NCBI GenBank assembly: GCA_947497945.1
Contig: CANMIP010000002.1
Span: 305,569 to 369,568 of the forward strand
Source: an uncultured Tropicimonas sp.
GTDB lineage: Bacteria > Pseudomonadota > Alphaproteobacteria > Rhodobacterales > Rhodobacteraceae
DNA length: 64,000 nt
Reading direction: 5' to 3'
Positions 55,604-64,000 of the stretch are shown here, in pieces (the first letter of the stretch is position 1; the number at the start of each line of letters is the position of its first letter). A program made the position numbers and the translations under genes. Under the pieces are notes generated by a model, which was not told where the DNA came from, made no database searches, and was given only the letters and a program-made list of their open reading frames with translations.

Positions 55604-56713
55604 ATGCCCAGCAAGGACCAGATCCGCGCCGAGGCCGCGCGGTTGCATGAATTCTTCAAGGGCTCCGGCGTGCGCTGCGTCGAGCCCGACATCTTGCAGC
55701 CGGCCAAGACCCTGCTCGATCTCTATGGCGAGGATATCCGCGCCCGCGCCTATGTGACCGCCGACCCGCTCAAGGGCGAGCAGATGCTGCGGCCGGACTT
55801 TACCGTGCCCATCGTGCAGATGCATGTCGCCGAGGGCGATGGCGAGGCGCGCTATACCTATTCCGGCGAGGTCTTCCGGCGCCAGGAAGTGGCCGAGCCC
55901 GGCCGCTCCAACGAGTATTTCCAGGTCGGCATGGAGATCTTCGATGCCGAGGATCCGGCCGAGGCCGAGGCGGAGATTTTCGCCCGGTTCCATGCCGCGC
56001 TCGCGCCGATGGGGCTGCGGGCCGCGATGGGCGATATCGGGCTGCTGACCGCGATCGTCCAGGGGCTGGACACGAGCGAAGCCCGGCGCGACGCCCTTAT
56101 GCGCCATATCTGGCGGCCCCGGCGCTTCCGGGCGCTGCTCGACCGCTATGCCGGCCGTAGCAAGGTTCCCCATGCGCGCAAGCTCATGCTCGAACAGATG
56201 TCGCGCGAGGCGCCGGAAGAGATCCTCGCTGATGCGGGGCTTATCATCGGCCTGCGCGAGCCGTCCGAGATCATCACCCGGATGCGGGTGCTGGAGGCAG
56301 ATGCCGCCGAGCCGCCGCTTTCGGAAGCGCTGGTGGAGATGATCGACGACCTGCTCGATATCCGCGAGACCCCCGGCAATGCGCTGGATCGGCTCCGCGA
56401 CATCGCCGTCGACATGCCGGCGCTCGACCCGGCCGTGGAGCGGCTGGAACGGCGGCTGGAGGCGATGCGCGGCCATGGGGTCGATCTCGACCAGATCGAG
56501 TTCGAGGCCAGCTACGGTCGCACGACGATGGAATATTACGACGGTTTTGTTTTCGGCTTCTACGCCGCCGCGCGGCCACATCTGCCGCCCGTGGCCTCGG
56601 GGGGGCGTTATGACGCGCTGGCCCGCGTATTGGGCCAGGGGCGCGAAATCCCTGCCGTGGGCGGGATGATCCGGCCCGGACTGGTGCTGGAACTGAACCA
56701 GGAGGGACTGTGA
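55604..56713 (+). CDS. hisZ: ATP phosphoribosyltransferase regulatory subunit HisZ
   Basis: This encodes 369 residues, a HisS paralogue without an anticodon-binding domain. It keeps class II blocks (LRPDFTVPIVQ, YSGEVFRRQE, ASGGRYDALARVLG) but serves as the regulatory partner of short HisG. The gap to hisS is 5 bases and its stop overlaps the hisG start. Confidence 0.95.
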   Translation: MPSKDQIRAEAARLHEFFKGSGVRCVEPDILQPAKTLLDLYGEDIRARAYVTADPLKGEQMLRPDFTVPIVQMHVAEGDGEARYTYSGEVFRRQEVAEPGRSNEYFQVGMEIFDAEDPAEAEAEIFARFHAALAPMGLRAAMGDIGLLTAIVQGLDTSEARRDALMRHIWRPRRFRALLDRYAGRSKVPHARKLMLEQMSREAPEEILADAGLIIGLREPSEIITRMRVLEADAAEPPLSEALVEMIDDLLDIRETPGNALDRLRDIAVDMPALDPAVERLERRLEAMRGHGVDLDQIEFEASYGRTTMEYYDGFVFGFYAAARPHLPPVASGGRYDALARVLGQGREIPAVGGMIRPGLVLELNQEGL

Positions 56714-57411
56714 TGGCGCTGAAGCTGGGAGTGCCCTCCAAGGGCCGGCTGATGGAAAAGACCTTCGACTGGTTCGGTGCGCGGGGCCTCGAGATCCGCC
56801 GCACCGGGTCCGATCGGGAATATGCAGGCTCCGTGGGCGGGATCGACGGGGTCGATCTCGTGCTGCTCTCGGCGGGCGAGATCCCGCGCGAGCTGGAGGC
56901 GGGGCGGATCCATCTCGGCGTGACCGGGACGGACCTTGTGCGCGAGCGCATCCCGGGCTGGGAGAATCGGGTCGAGGAACTGGCCCTGATGGGCTTCGGA
57001 CAGGCGGACCTGATCATTGCCGTGCCGAAATGCTGGGTTGATGTCGATTGCGTCGACGACCTGGACGCGGCGGCAGCGGCCTTCCGGCGCACGCATGGTC
57101 ACCGGTTGCGGATCGCGACCAAGTATCACCGCCTGGTGCGGGAATACCTGCGCGAGGCGGGTGTTGCCGATTACAAGCTGGTGGACAGCCAGGGCGCGAC
57201 CGAGGGGACGGTGAAGAACCTGACAGCCGAGGCCGTGGCCGACATCACCTCGACCGGCGAGACGCTGCGGGCCAATCACCTGAAGATCCTCTCCGACGGT
57301 CTGATCCATCGCAGCCAGGCGACGCTCTTCAAATCGCGTGGCGCGGCCTGGGACGAGCCGGAGCGGACGGCCTATGCAGAGCTGACGGGCCGGCTGGCAA
57401 AGTTCCGTTAA
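56713..57411 (+). CDS. hisG: ATP phosphoribosyltransferase catalytic subunit, short form
   Basis: This encodes 232 residues, the short HisG that lacks the C-terminal regulatory domain and needs HisZ. It begins LGVPSKGRLMEKT and contains the PRPP-binding block VADITSTGETLRANHL. It catalyses the first step of histidine synthesis. The ATG overlaps the hisZ stop (a GTG one codon upstream is less likely). Confidence 0.96.
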   Translation: MALKLGVPSKGRLMEKTFDWFGARGLEIRRTGSDREYAGSVGGIDGVDLVLLSAGEIPRELEAGRIHLGVTGTDLVRERIPGWENRVEELALMGFGQADLIIAVPKCWVDVDCVDDLDAAAAAFRRTHGHRLRIATKYHRLVREYLREAGVADYKLVDSQGATEGTVKNLTAEAVADITSTGETLRANHLKILSDGLIHRSQATLFKSRGAAWDEPERTAYAELTGRLAKFR

Positions 57412-57454
57412 CGGGCTGTCAGCGGCCCTGAGCCGCCCGGAGCTGCGTCGTGAA

Positions 57455-57483
57455 ACACGCCGCGGCCCCGGGGCCGCGCGTGT
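57455..57483. terminator. Bidirectional hairpin between hisG and a convergent gene
   Basis: The palindrome CGCGGCCCCGGGGCCGCG (57461-57478) is extended by ACACG/CGTGT with one bulged base. It lies in the 76-bp convergent gap and could end transcription from both sides. No T tract is seen. Confidence 0.65.
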
Positions 57484-57487
57484 CAGG

Positions 57488-59167
57488 CTATCGCAGGACT
57501 TCGGACAGGACCTTGCCAGAGGCGCCGCTGGGCATCGTTGTGCCGAAGATTGCGCTCAGGGTGACCGCCACATCGACCGTCGCCACCTGGCGGGAGACCT
57601 GTTTGGCTTCGATCCCCGGCCCGGCAAACAATATCGGAACATGGGTGTCATAGCGCCAGGGGGATCCGTGCATGACCGCGATGGCGCCCGGATCCAGCAG
57701 AAAGGAATAGGGCGACTGCACGACATAGATGTCGCCGGAGCGCGCGGGGTGGAAATTCCGGCGGATCGGTCCTTCCAGGAAGTCTCCGCGTTGTTCGGGG
57801 AAGGGCTCGCTGGGCATGGCCATCGCGATGCCGGGCCGGGCAGCAAGGCTGTCGACAATCAGCCGTTCAATCGCACGTTGATCGCCGCCGGCGGCCGCAA
57901 TGGCCTCGTGGTCCAGGTAGATATAGGGCCGGAAGAACGCCTTGATCGCATCCTCGACACCAAAGGCTGCCGCGACCTCGGCATTCAGGTCCTCCGCCAG
58001 TGCCGTATGCCCGTTGCGCGCGGTATCGTGACCGTGATCGGCCATGAATTCGGGCATTTCGGGCATGCCGTGATCGGAGGACAGAACGTAGAGCACATGG
58101 TCCCGCCCAACCTCCTGATCGAGAAACGCGAAGAGGTCGGCGAGCGTGCGGTCGAGCACGCGCACCACTTCCTCGTTCTCCAGGCTCGAGGGGCCGAAGA
58201 AGTGATTGATGGCGTCGACGCCGGAAAAGCTGAGGCTCAGGATGTCCACCGCGTCGTCCTTGCCGAGATCTTCGCCCAGAACCGCGGCCTTGCCGAATGA
58301 GGCGGTGAGTTGGTCGCCCAGCGGGCTCACAACCACCTGCGTGTAGTAGAGGCCGTCCTCCGGCGCACCGTAGCGATGCGGAAATGTGCGGCCGAACCCC
58401 TTGAGGTCGGTCTCGTAGGGCCGGTCGTCGTTTGCGGCAAGCAGATAGCTGTCCAGCGGGTCGGCCAATCTCCACTCGGTCGCGATGGCCACATCCGCGG
58501 GACGGTCGGCGTTCCACGCGGTCACCCAGTCCGGATATTCGTCGTAATAAAATGTGCTGGATTCGTAGGCGCCGGTCGCGACGGACATCCAGAATGCCTT
58601 GCCGGAATGCCCTGCCATCGCCACGGCCGAACGATCCTTGCCGGAGGCCGCAATCACCTTGGACAGGCCATTGTTCGACTTGATGAGTTCGTCGCCAAAG
58701 GTCGATGCCAGGAGGTTCGCCGGGGATCGGCCATTGGACTCCGCCGCGGCTTGCGTCGGGTCGAGCTGATCGCCTTCCCCTTCGAAGCCCGGCACTGGAA
58801 GCAATGCCTGATCGGGGTCCTCGATATTGTAGCCAAGCCGCCCATCGGCCCGATTGTACCAGGAATTTCCGACCATCCCGTGCTCGGAAGGATGCGCCCC
58901 GGTCGCCAGCGTCGCGTGGCCGACAATCGTCTCGGTGTTCGCGTGCTGGTGATGGGCGTCGGTGTACCAGACGCCCTGCTCGGTCAGGCGGCGGAACCCA
59001 TCGGGACCAAAGCTGCGCCCATATCGGCTCAGCAGATCCCCTCTCAAGCCATCAACCGTGATCTGCACGACAAGGCGGGTATCCGATGCATCGGCGGCAA
59101 TCGGGCTCGCGACGGGGAAAAGGAGCACGCTGGCCAATGCGAGGCGGAGAGTGCGGCTTGGCGTCAT
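57488..59167 (-). CDS. Exported alkaline-phosphatase-superfamily protein (nucleotide pyrophosphatase/phosphodiesterase-like)
   Basis: This encodes 559 residues. A Sec signal (about 1-25) exports it. Metal and nucleophile motifs are VQITVDGLRGD near the start, the Thr nucleophile in NTETIVGHATLATG, FSGVDAINHFFGP and SSDHGMPEMP. The pattern fits phosphodiesterase or PafA-like phosphatases that scavenge phosphate. GGAGCC precedes the ATG at 59167, which places the signal at the N-terminus; an ATG at 59203 lacks a ribosome site. Confidence 0.9.
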   Translation of the reverse strand: MTPSRTLRLALASVLLFPVASPIAADASDTRLVVQITVDGLRGDLLSRYGRSFGPDGFRRLTEQGVWYTDAHHQHANTETIVGHATLATGAHPSEHGMVGNSWYNRADGRLGYNIEDPDQALLPVPGFEGEGDQLDPTQAAAESNGRSPANLLASTFGDELIKSNNGLSKVIAASGKDRSAVAMAGHSGKAFWMSVATGAYESSTFYYDEYPDWVTAWNADRPADVAIATEWRLADPLDSYLLAANDDRPYETDLKGFGRTFPHRYGAPEDGLYYTQVVVSPLGDQLTASFGKAAVLGEDLGKDDAVDILSLSFSGVDAINHFFGPSSLENEEVVRVLDRTLADLFAFLDQEVGRDHVLYVLSSDHGMPEMPEFMADHGHDTARNGHTALAEDLNAEVAAAFGVEDAIKAFFRPYIYLDHEAIAAAGGDQRAIERLIVDSLAARPGIAMAMPSEPFPEQRGDFLEGPIRRNFHPARSGDIYVVQSPYSFLLDPGAIAVMHGSPWRYDTHVPILFAGPGIEAKQVSRQVATVDVAVTLSAIFGTTMPSGASGKVLSEVLR

Positions 59168-59462
59168 GTGTCGGCTCCAATCGGGCTGTGCTGTCAATTT
59201 CATCCCGAAAGGCTAGACGATCCTTCCAGGGACTAAACCTTCTACGCAGGGGCACCCGGACTGGATGTCAACGCGGCGATGGACCTTGTCCGCTCAGCCG
59301 CCAACTGGCCAACGTAAGACAAAGGCTGTTCGTGGTCGAACGCGCCGCGTCAGAGAGTGCTGCAAATGCAGCGTGGCAATCGAGACGGAGGATCGCCTTT
59401 GCGTCGGAACCCGCCTTCGGTCGGACGGCTGACCGGTCCGCAAGCCGGACGTTCCACGCAAA

Positions 59463-59894
59463 TCACCGCACGCCAATCTCCGCCAGCGCTGCCGACAGTT
59501 CGGGCGGCAGCGGGTCCTCGTGCCCCCGCTTTTTCGGCAGGTCTGCCGGAGCATCCTCCGGCTTGAGATAGCGCCAGCCCTGGAAGGGCCGCCGCGGCGC
59601 CGATTGGGTTCGGATCACCTCACGGCCCAACACCAGGCCGCAGCGCCGGACCCCGTCTTCCCCGATCACCTCATCGAGTCGCAAAAGCTTCTGCCGCGCC
59701 AGGATCATGCCCTTGAACACCCAGAAAAGCGAGCCGCCATCGAGCAGTTCCGCCTCGCGTTTCGGCCACATGCGGGTGACATGGCGCGGCTGCCCGTCGG
59801 ACCAGCGGTCGCGCGTTGCCTCCTGCCAGACGACAAGGTCCTCGACCTTTTCGGCGCCGACACAGAGTTTCACCAGGTTGATATGCTTGCTCAC
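59463..59894 (-). CDS. DUF1489 family protein
   Basis: This encodes 143 residues with a GTG start (preceded by GAGGGATTCC) giving VSKHINLVKLCVGAEKVEDL, the usual start of DUF1489. Conserved blocks are RHVTRMWPKRE, LVLGREVIRT and PFQGWRYLKPEDAPADL. The family is found mainly in alphaproteobacteria and is uncharacterised. Divergent from nrdJ. Confidence 0.85.
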   Translation of the reverse strand: MSKHINLVKLCVGAEKVEDLVVWQEATRDRWSDGQPRHVTRMWPKREAELLDGGSLFWVFKGMILARQKLLRLDEVIGEDGVRRCGLVLGREVIRTQSAPRRPFQGWRYLKPEDAPADLPKKRGHEDPLPPELSAALAEIGVR

Positions 59895-59946
59895 GGAATC
59901 CCTCGCAATCGAGGTACATAGTGTAGTTCCAAATGCCGGTGATGCA

Positions 59947-59961
59947 AATGCTGGTAGCATT
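59947..59961. promoter_or_regulatory. Palindrome upstream of nrdJ
   Basis: AATGCT and AGCATT flank GGT, 53 bases before the nrdJ start in the 120-bp divergent region. It does not match the NrdR box I know, and no cobalamin riboswitch is seen. It may be an operator or chance. Confidence 0.3.
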
Positions 59962-60014
59962 CACATCCGCTTCACGCTAATCTGCTCTCCTGCCCGCGCC
60001 ACCAAGGAACGCCC

Positions 60015-62279
60015 ATGACCCGCTTTGCCGCCCCCATCGCCGAGTCCATTTGGGACATGAAATACCGCTTCAAGGAAGCGGACGGGACGCCGATCGACCA
60101 GACCGTCGAGGATAGCTGGCGCCGCATCGCCCGGGCGCTCTCGGAGAACGAGACGGACGCCCAGGCCTGGGAGGACAGGTTTTACGCGGCGCTGGAGGAT
60201 TTCCGCTTCCTGCCCGCCGGCCGGATCACCGCCGGCGCCGGCACGGGGCGCTCGGTCACGCTCTTCAACTGCTTCGTCATGGGCACGATCCCGGACAATA
60301 TGGGCGGCATTTTCGACATGCTGAAGGAGGCCGCGCTGACCATGCAGCAGGGCGGCGGCATCGGCTATGACTTCTCGACGATCCGACCGAAGGGCGCAGA
60401 TGTGAAAGGCGTGGCAGCAGACGCGTCCGGCCCGTTGAGTTTCATGGATGTCTGGGACGCGATGTGCCGGACGATCATGTCGGCCGGTTCCCGGCGCGGC
60501 GCGATGATGGCGACGATGCGCTGCGACCACCCCGATATCGAGGATTTTGTCACCGCCAAGTCCGACCCCGCGCGGCTGCGGATGTTCAACATGTCGGTGT
60601 TGATCACGGACGCCTTCATGGAGGCCGTCAAGGCGGACGGCTCCTGGGATCTGAAATTCGACGGCAAGGTCTATCACACGATCGAAGCACGTGACCTGTG
60701 GAACAGGATCATGCGCGCGACCTATGATTTCGCCGAGCCCGGCGTGATCTTCATCGACCGGATCAACGCGATGAACAACCTCGCCTATTGCGAGCAGATC
60801 GCGGCGACCAACCCCTGCGGCGAGCAACCCCTGCCCCCCTATGGCGCCTGCCTCCTCGGCTCGATCAACCTCGCCCGCCTCGTCTCGGAAGCGTTCGAAG
60901 CGGATGCCGCTCTGGACGAAGCCGCGCTGGACGACCTCGTGGCGACGGCCGTGCGCATGATGGACAATGTCGTCGATACCTCGCGCTTCCCGCTGCCCGA
61001 ACAGGCGCATGAGGCGCAATCCAAGCGCCGGATCGGGCTTGGCGTGACGGGGCTGGCAGATGCGCTGCTGATGGTCGGCCTGCGCTACGGCTCGGAGGAG
61101 GCGGCGCGTCAGACAGAGCGCTGGTTGCACCGGATCGCCCGCGCCGCCTACCTTGCGTCGGTGCAATTGGCAAAGGAGAAAGGCGCCTTCCCACTATTCG
61201 AGGCCGATGCCTATCTCGCCAGCGGGGCGCTGGCCGGGATGGACGAGGATATCCGAACCGCGATCGCCGAGCATGGCATCCGCAACGCCCTGCTGACCTC
61301 CATCGCGCCCACCGGCACGATCAGCCTTTATGCAGGCAATGTCTCCTCTGGAATCGAGCCCGTCTTCGCTTATGCCTATACGCGCAAGGTGCTCCAACAG
61401 GACGGCTCACGCAGTGAGGAAGAGGTGGTCGATTATGCCGTCCGCCTCTGGCGGGAGAAATTCGGCGATGCCCCCCTGCCCGCGCATTTCGTCGATGCCC
61501 AGACCCTTGCGCCAACGGATCACGTCCGCATGCAGGCCGCGGCGCAGAAATGGGTCGACAGTTCGATCTCCAAGACAATCAACTGCCCCGAGGATATCGG
61601 TTTCGATGCCTTCAAGGATGTCTACCTGCAAGCCTGGGACCAGGGCTGCAAGGGCTGCACAACGTACCGGCCGAACGATGTGACGGGGTCGGTCCTCTCG
61701 GTGAGCGAAACGGCGGAGGCGACACCGGATATCGACCGGGGTGCTGACGTTATCTATCTCTCCGAACCGCTGGACCGGCCACAGGCGCTGGACGGGGCGA
61801 CCTACAAGGTCAAATGGCCCGATAGCGAGCATGCGATCTATATCACGATCAACGATATCGTATTGAACGGGACGCGACGCCCCTTCGAGGTGTTCATCAA
61901 TTCGAAGAACATGGAGCACTTCGCCTGGACGGTCGCGCTGACCCGCATGATCTCGGCGGTGTTCCGGCGTGGCGGCGATGTATCCTTCGTGGTCGAAGAA
62001 CTGAAGGCCGTTTTCGACCCACGGGGTGGCGCGTGGATGCAAGGGAAATACGTGCCATCAATCCTGGCAGCGATCGGTGGAGTCATCGAACGCCACCTGA
62101 TTTCGATCGGGTTCATCGAAGGTGAAGGATTGGGACTGAAGACTGATCCCGAAGCGGAGAAGGTGATTGTGGGCGAGCGTCCCAGAGCCCCTGCATGCCC
62201 ATCCTGCGGACAGTTCGAGATCCGAATGGTCGAAGGCTGCAAGACCTGTATGAATTGCGGATATTCCAAATGTTCTTAG
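60015..62279 (+). CDS. nrdJ: Adenosylcobalamin-dependent (class II) ribonucleotide reductase
   Basis: This encodes 754 residues, the short NrdJ type. It reduces ribonucleotides to deoxyribonucleotides using adenosylcobalamin as radical source, with or without oxygen. Cys86 in LFNCFVMG is the first redox cysteine; the active-site loop NPCGE (Asn266, Cys268, Glu270) carries the radical; the end holds a CPSCG and CKTCMNCG zinc-ribbon-like tail. No separate small subunit is needed. It depends on the B12 pathway to which cobS belongs. Confidence 0.97.
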   Translation: MTRFAAPIAESIWDMKYRFKEADGTPIDQTVEDSWRRIARALSENETDAQAWEDRFYAALEDFRFLPAGRITAGAGTGRSVTLFNCFVMGTIPDNMGGIFDMLKEAALTMQQGGGIGYDFSTIRPKGADVKGVAADASGPLSFMDVWDAMCRTIMSAGSRRGAMMATMRCDHPDIEDFVTAKSDPARLRMFNMSVLITDAFMEAVKADGSWDLKFDGKVYHTIEARDLWNRIMRATYDFAEPGVIFIDRINAMNNLAYCEQIAATNPCGEQPLPPYGACLLGSINLARLVSEAFEADAALDEAALDDLVATAVRMMDNVVDTSRFPLPEQAHEAQSKRRIGLGVTGLADALLMVGLRYGSEEAARQTERWLHRIARAAYLASVQLAKEKGAFPLFEADAYLASGALAGMDEDIRTAIAEHGIRNALLTSIAPTGTISLYAGNVSSGIEPVFAYAYTRKVLQQDGSRSEEEVVDYAVRLWREKFGDAPLPAHFVDAQTLAPTDHVRMQAAAQKWVDSSISKTINCPEDIGFDAFKDVYLQAWDQGCKGCTTYRPNDVTGSVLSVSETAEATPDIDRGADVIYLSEPLDRPQALDGATYKVKWPDSEHAIYITINDIVLNGTRRPFEVFINSKNMEHFAWTVALTRMISAVFRRGGDVSFVVEELKAVFDPRGGAWMQGKYVPSILAAIGGVIERHLISIGFIEGEGLGLKTDPEAEKVIVGERPRAPACPSCGQFEIRMVEGCKTCMNCGYSKCS

Positions 62280-62312
62280 GCTCTGGACCCATTGATTGAA
62301 TGAAGGGACAAC

Positions 62313-62369
62313 CAATTGGAGTCCATTTTTCCGGTTTCGGTGTCCATTTTCCAAGCAATTGGAGTCCAT
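62313..62369. repeat. Direct repeats CAATTGGAGTCCAT after nrdJ
   Basis: Identical 14-base copies at 62313-62326 and 62356-62369, with a partial GTGTCCATTTTCC between them. Multiple short repeats of this kind occur at transposon ends, but no transposase is visible. The region 62280-62662 holds no supported gene. Confidence 0.6.
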
Positions 62370-62619
62370 CGTGCCTGAAAGTACGAAATCGGGCTCGAAA
62401 CTCGGTTGAACCCGGATATTCGGCCATGTGAGCACAAGGCGTACCGGAAATGCATGACGTTCTTTGACAGGCCATCTCTTGCGCTCGACCGAAATGGGTT
62501 GCGATCAGCCCGAGAAAGCTCTGCCTTGGATCAAGTGTCCGATGGCGCCTTTCATAATCTATTGAGGCGTCACCACAGGCCGGCCGGCGTGAGCAGGATG
62601 AGCGCACTGCTCAAGGCGC

Positions 62620-62651
62620 AAAAAACCGACCGGGACAAGCGCCACCGGTCG
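62620..62651 (-). terminator. Intrinsic terminator of the minus-strand tail genes
   Basis: Read on the minus strand, CGACCGG pairs with CCGGTCG around an 11-base loop and is followed by G and six Ts. It lies 11 bases after the stop of the 146-residue gene. Confidence 0.85.
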
Positions 62652-62662
62652 ACTCAGACAAG

Positions 62663-63103
62663 TTACGACAGTTCGGAAGTGCGATCTCCGCCCTTCGCCA
62701 GGTTTTCCCTCAAGCGCGCCATGGCTGCGTCGGCTTCAATGGCTCGATACACATTGCCGGACTTCGAGATATACGCCTCGAGCGGTCTGGCGATTGTTGC
62801 CAACCTGCGGCTTTCGTCTGTGCCGCCAACCCAGTACGGATCTCCTTCCTCGCTATGTTCCAGATAGGGTGCTCCCCCCTTCGCAGCGATGAAACATCCG
62901 AGGCGTTCCTGCAGATCGCGCGCATGGAAAATGTTGGTCGGGTTGAACTCCTGGCACTTCGTGGCCTCAGAAAGGAAGCGATTGAGGCTATGCTCCAGTT
63001 GCTTCGGCAGCAGGTCCTGTTCAACATTCAGAGCATTCGCCAGTTGCTCCAGATACATGATCGCAAGTCGGGCATCTTTGACAACCGTCGGATCGTCGAC
63101 CAT
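62663..63103 (-). CDS. Hypothetical helical protein
   Basis: This encodes 146 residues I do not recognise. It is mostly helical (ARLAIMYLEQLANALNVEQD), with a middle segment rich in Gly, Tyr and Trp (EEGDPYWVGGTDE) and a charged C-terminus. GGAGGG precedes the ATG, and a good terminator follows the stop, so the gene is probably real. GC is lower than in the housekeeping part. Confidence 0.7.
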   Translation of the reverse strand: MVDDPTVVKDARLAIMYLEQLANALNVEQDLLPKQLEHSLNRFLSEATKCQEFNPTNIFHARDLQERLGCFIAAKGGAPYLEHSEEGDPYWVGGTDESRRLATIARPLEAYISKSGNVYRAIEADAAMARLRENLAKGGDRTSELS

Positions 63104-63151
63104 TCGTTCCCTCCAGAATTGCGTGCCGACACCGCGCCGGACGCGTCAAGG

Positions 63152-63172
63152 CCGGTGCCGGTCGGGCACCGG
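63152..63172 (-). other. Perfect 8-bp hairpin between two tail genes
   Basis: CCGGTGCC pairs with GGCACCGG around GGTCG in the 77-bp gap between the 114- and 146-residue genes. Without a T tract it may set relative expression rather than end transcription. Confidence 0.5.
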
Positions 63173-63180
63173 GGAGAGCG

Positions 63181-63525
63181 TCAGACAAGCAAGCAATCCT
63201 GGGATCTTCTCGCAGTTTGGAACCTGTCGAGCAGGCTACAGATCCTGTCGACATCGCGCGACGCCGGGTGGATCATCGCGAAGTAACCCGCTTCTTCCCG
63301 ATCAGGGTTGTCGACGTGCCGTAGCGAAAGCAGATCCTCCAACGCGTCGAGCTCGCGCTTCACCTTGGTAGTGATCGATTGCCCGTACGAAAGCTCGTTG
63401 ATCAAACGCAGCACGCGCCTTTCAGCAATGGGTCCGCCCAGCAAAAGAGCTGACCTGACGAGCGCATCCGAGTTTTCATTGACGAACACAGACCAGGGCG
63501 AAACGGAAGTCGTGTCCTTTGGCAT
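63181..63525 (-). CDS. Hypothetical protein
   Basis: This encodes 114 residues I do not recognise. It looks helical and soluble, with a middle block rich in charged residues (TTKVKRELDALEDLLSL). GGAGG is 7 bases before the ATG, which supports the start. It appears to be in one transcription unit with the 146-residue gene downstream. Confidence 0.7.
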   Translation of the reverse strand: MPKDTTSVSPWSVFVNENSDALVRSALLLGGPIAERRVLRLINELSYGQSITTKVKRELDALEDLLSLRHVDNPDREEAGYFAMIHPASRDVDRICSLLDRFQTARRSQDCLLV

Positions 63526-63538
63526 TGGTTAACCTCCA

Positions 63539-63766
63539 TCATCCACACCACTCCACAACGGAGCGATTTCCAAGTCGGGGAGCGGCGCCGCTTTCTCCCT
63601 GACAACTGGAATGCTGGCCGAATGGATGTGGCACGAAGTTTTTTCTTAGAGGCAGTTCCCTGTATTCGAGCGAAGGCAAGACATACGCAGAGACAGCGCT
63701 TTCCGGTCGGCCACGCCTCCACATCTCGATCGCATGCGCCACAAGGCGTTCTGCGCAACTGCTCAT
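63539..63766 (-). CDS. Possible small protein (low confidence)
   Basis: A 75-residue frame begins MSSCAERLVAHAIEMWRRG and ends 13 bases before the next gene start. The N-terminal half has plausible helix-forming composition, but no Shine-Dalgarno is present and its second half is Ser/Gly-rich. It may be a remnant or a leader gene. Confidence 0.3.
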   Translation of the reverse strand: MSSCAERLVAHAIEMWRRGRPESAVSAYVLPSLEYRELPLRKNFVPHPFGQHSSCQGESGAAPRLGNRSVVEWCG

Positions 63767-64000
63767 CCCGGGAGAATAGCGCTGGACACCTCATATCTGT
63801 AGCCGGACCGACGCTCTACGTCCGCCCCGTCGGTCTCTGCTCTACGGTGACAATGAACTGTACCTGGAACCACGGACATCGCTTTCGGCCGAGGCCGTTT
63901 GGAAACTCTGAGCTTGTTGTTGGTTCTTGGGCTTGAGGTGGGAATTTCGGGCAATGATGTCGATTTGCTGGCTCTGACCGTTTGGAGCGACCTCTGACGT

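Noticed and set aside
59895..60014. Possible cobalamin riboswitch or NrdR boxes upstream of nrdJ
   Set aside because: The region is too short for the riboswitch and has no convincing NrdR box pair.
63763..63954. 63-residue minus-strand frame at the window end
   Set aside because: No ribosome site, and it is rich in Arg, Pro and Ser without protein-like pattern.

Overview
The window looks like chromosomal DNA of a GC-rich marine alphaproteobacterium of the Rhodobacteraceae (Roseobacter-type). This rests on recognisable gene neighbourhoods (bolA beside a J-domain gene and cobS; irr divergent from fabA-fabB-fabI; hisS-hisZ-short hisG; ihfB-lapA-trpF), the iron regulator Irr, ABC and TRAP importers side by side, and a cobalamin-dependent class II ribonucleotide reductase. 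The assignment comes from gene content and synteny, not from a database search. No rRNA, tRNA, CRISPR array, intact insertion sequence or prophage was found.

Layout. 0.2-11 kb: a secreted small protein, an orphan PAAR spike protein, a CYTH-CHAD protein, bolA/J-domain/DUF4177/cobS, a membrane dipeptidase, an M20 amidohydrolase and rpe. 11.1-12.3 kb: about 1.2 kb that is mostly non-coding, with a 55-residue two-helix membrane protein and a run of strong hairpins. 12.3-15.6 kb: an overlapping ABC-importer operon of the nitrate/sulfonate/thiamine-precursor class that also encodes a Rossmann-fold protein. 15.6-19.1 kb: miaB, a conserved unknown and a Tat-exported glycoside-hydrolase-like protein.

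19.3-31.9 kb is the most interesting block. It is a polyuronate (probably alginate-oligosaccharide) utilisation locus. A minus-strand operon encodes an FCD-type GntR regulator, an AlgS-like ATPase, AlgM1- and AlgM2-like permeases, an AlgQ-like binding protein with its calcium loop, a cytoplasmic PL15-type exolyase whose key His and Tyr fall at the expected positions, and a KdgF-like cupin. Upstream lie a second FCD regulator and a divergent TRAP transporter (DctP, DctQ, DctM). A shared TTGTAAAA-type motif occurs in the intergenic regions, and each binding-protein gene is followed by a GC-rich stem-loop. The expected chain is import of oligouronates, exolytic cleavage in the cytoplasm, and ring opening by KdgF. 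The later steps (reductase, kinase, aldolase) and any secreted lyase are not in the window.

32.2-57.4 kb is mostly housekeeping: irr/fabA/fabB/fabI, a CBS protein, pth, DUF2332 and DUF2237 proteins, a membrane LuxR-type regulator whose frame runs antisense through the DUF2237 gene, a frameshifted PepSY-like gene, trpB, a GNAT gene between trpF and trpB, lapA, ihfB, an AGCS symporter, a D-Ala-D-Ala carboxypeptidase, two alpha/beta hydrolases, a PLP-dependent dehydratase, an ABC-F protein, slyX and hisS-hisZ-hisG. 57.5-62.3 kb holds a secreted nucleotide-pyrophosphatase-like phosphatase, a DUF1489 protein and nrdJ, whose cofactor fits with cobS. 62.3-64 kb is an accessory tail with lower GC, repeats, a good minus-strand terminator and small unrecognised genes.
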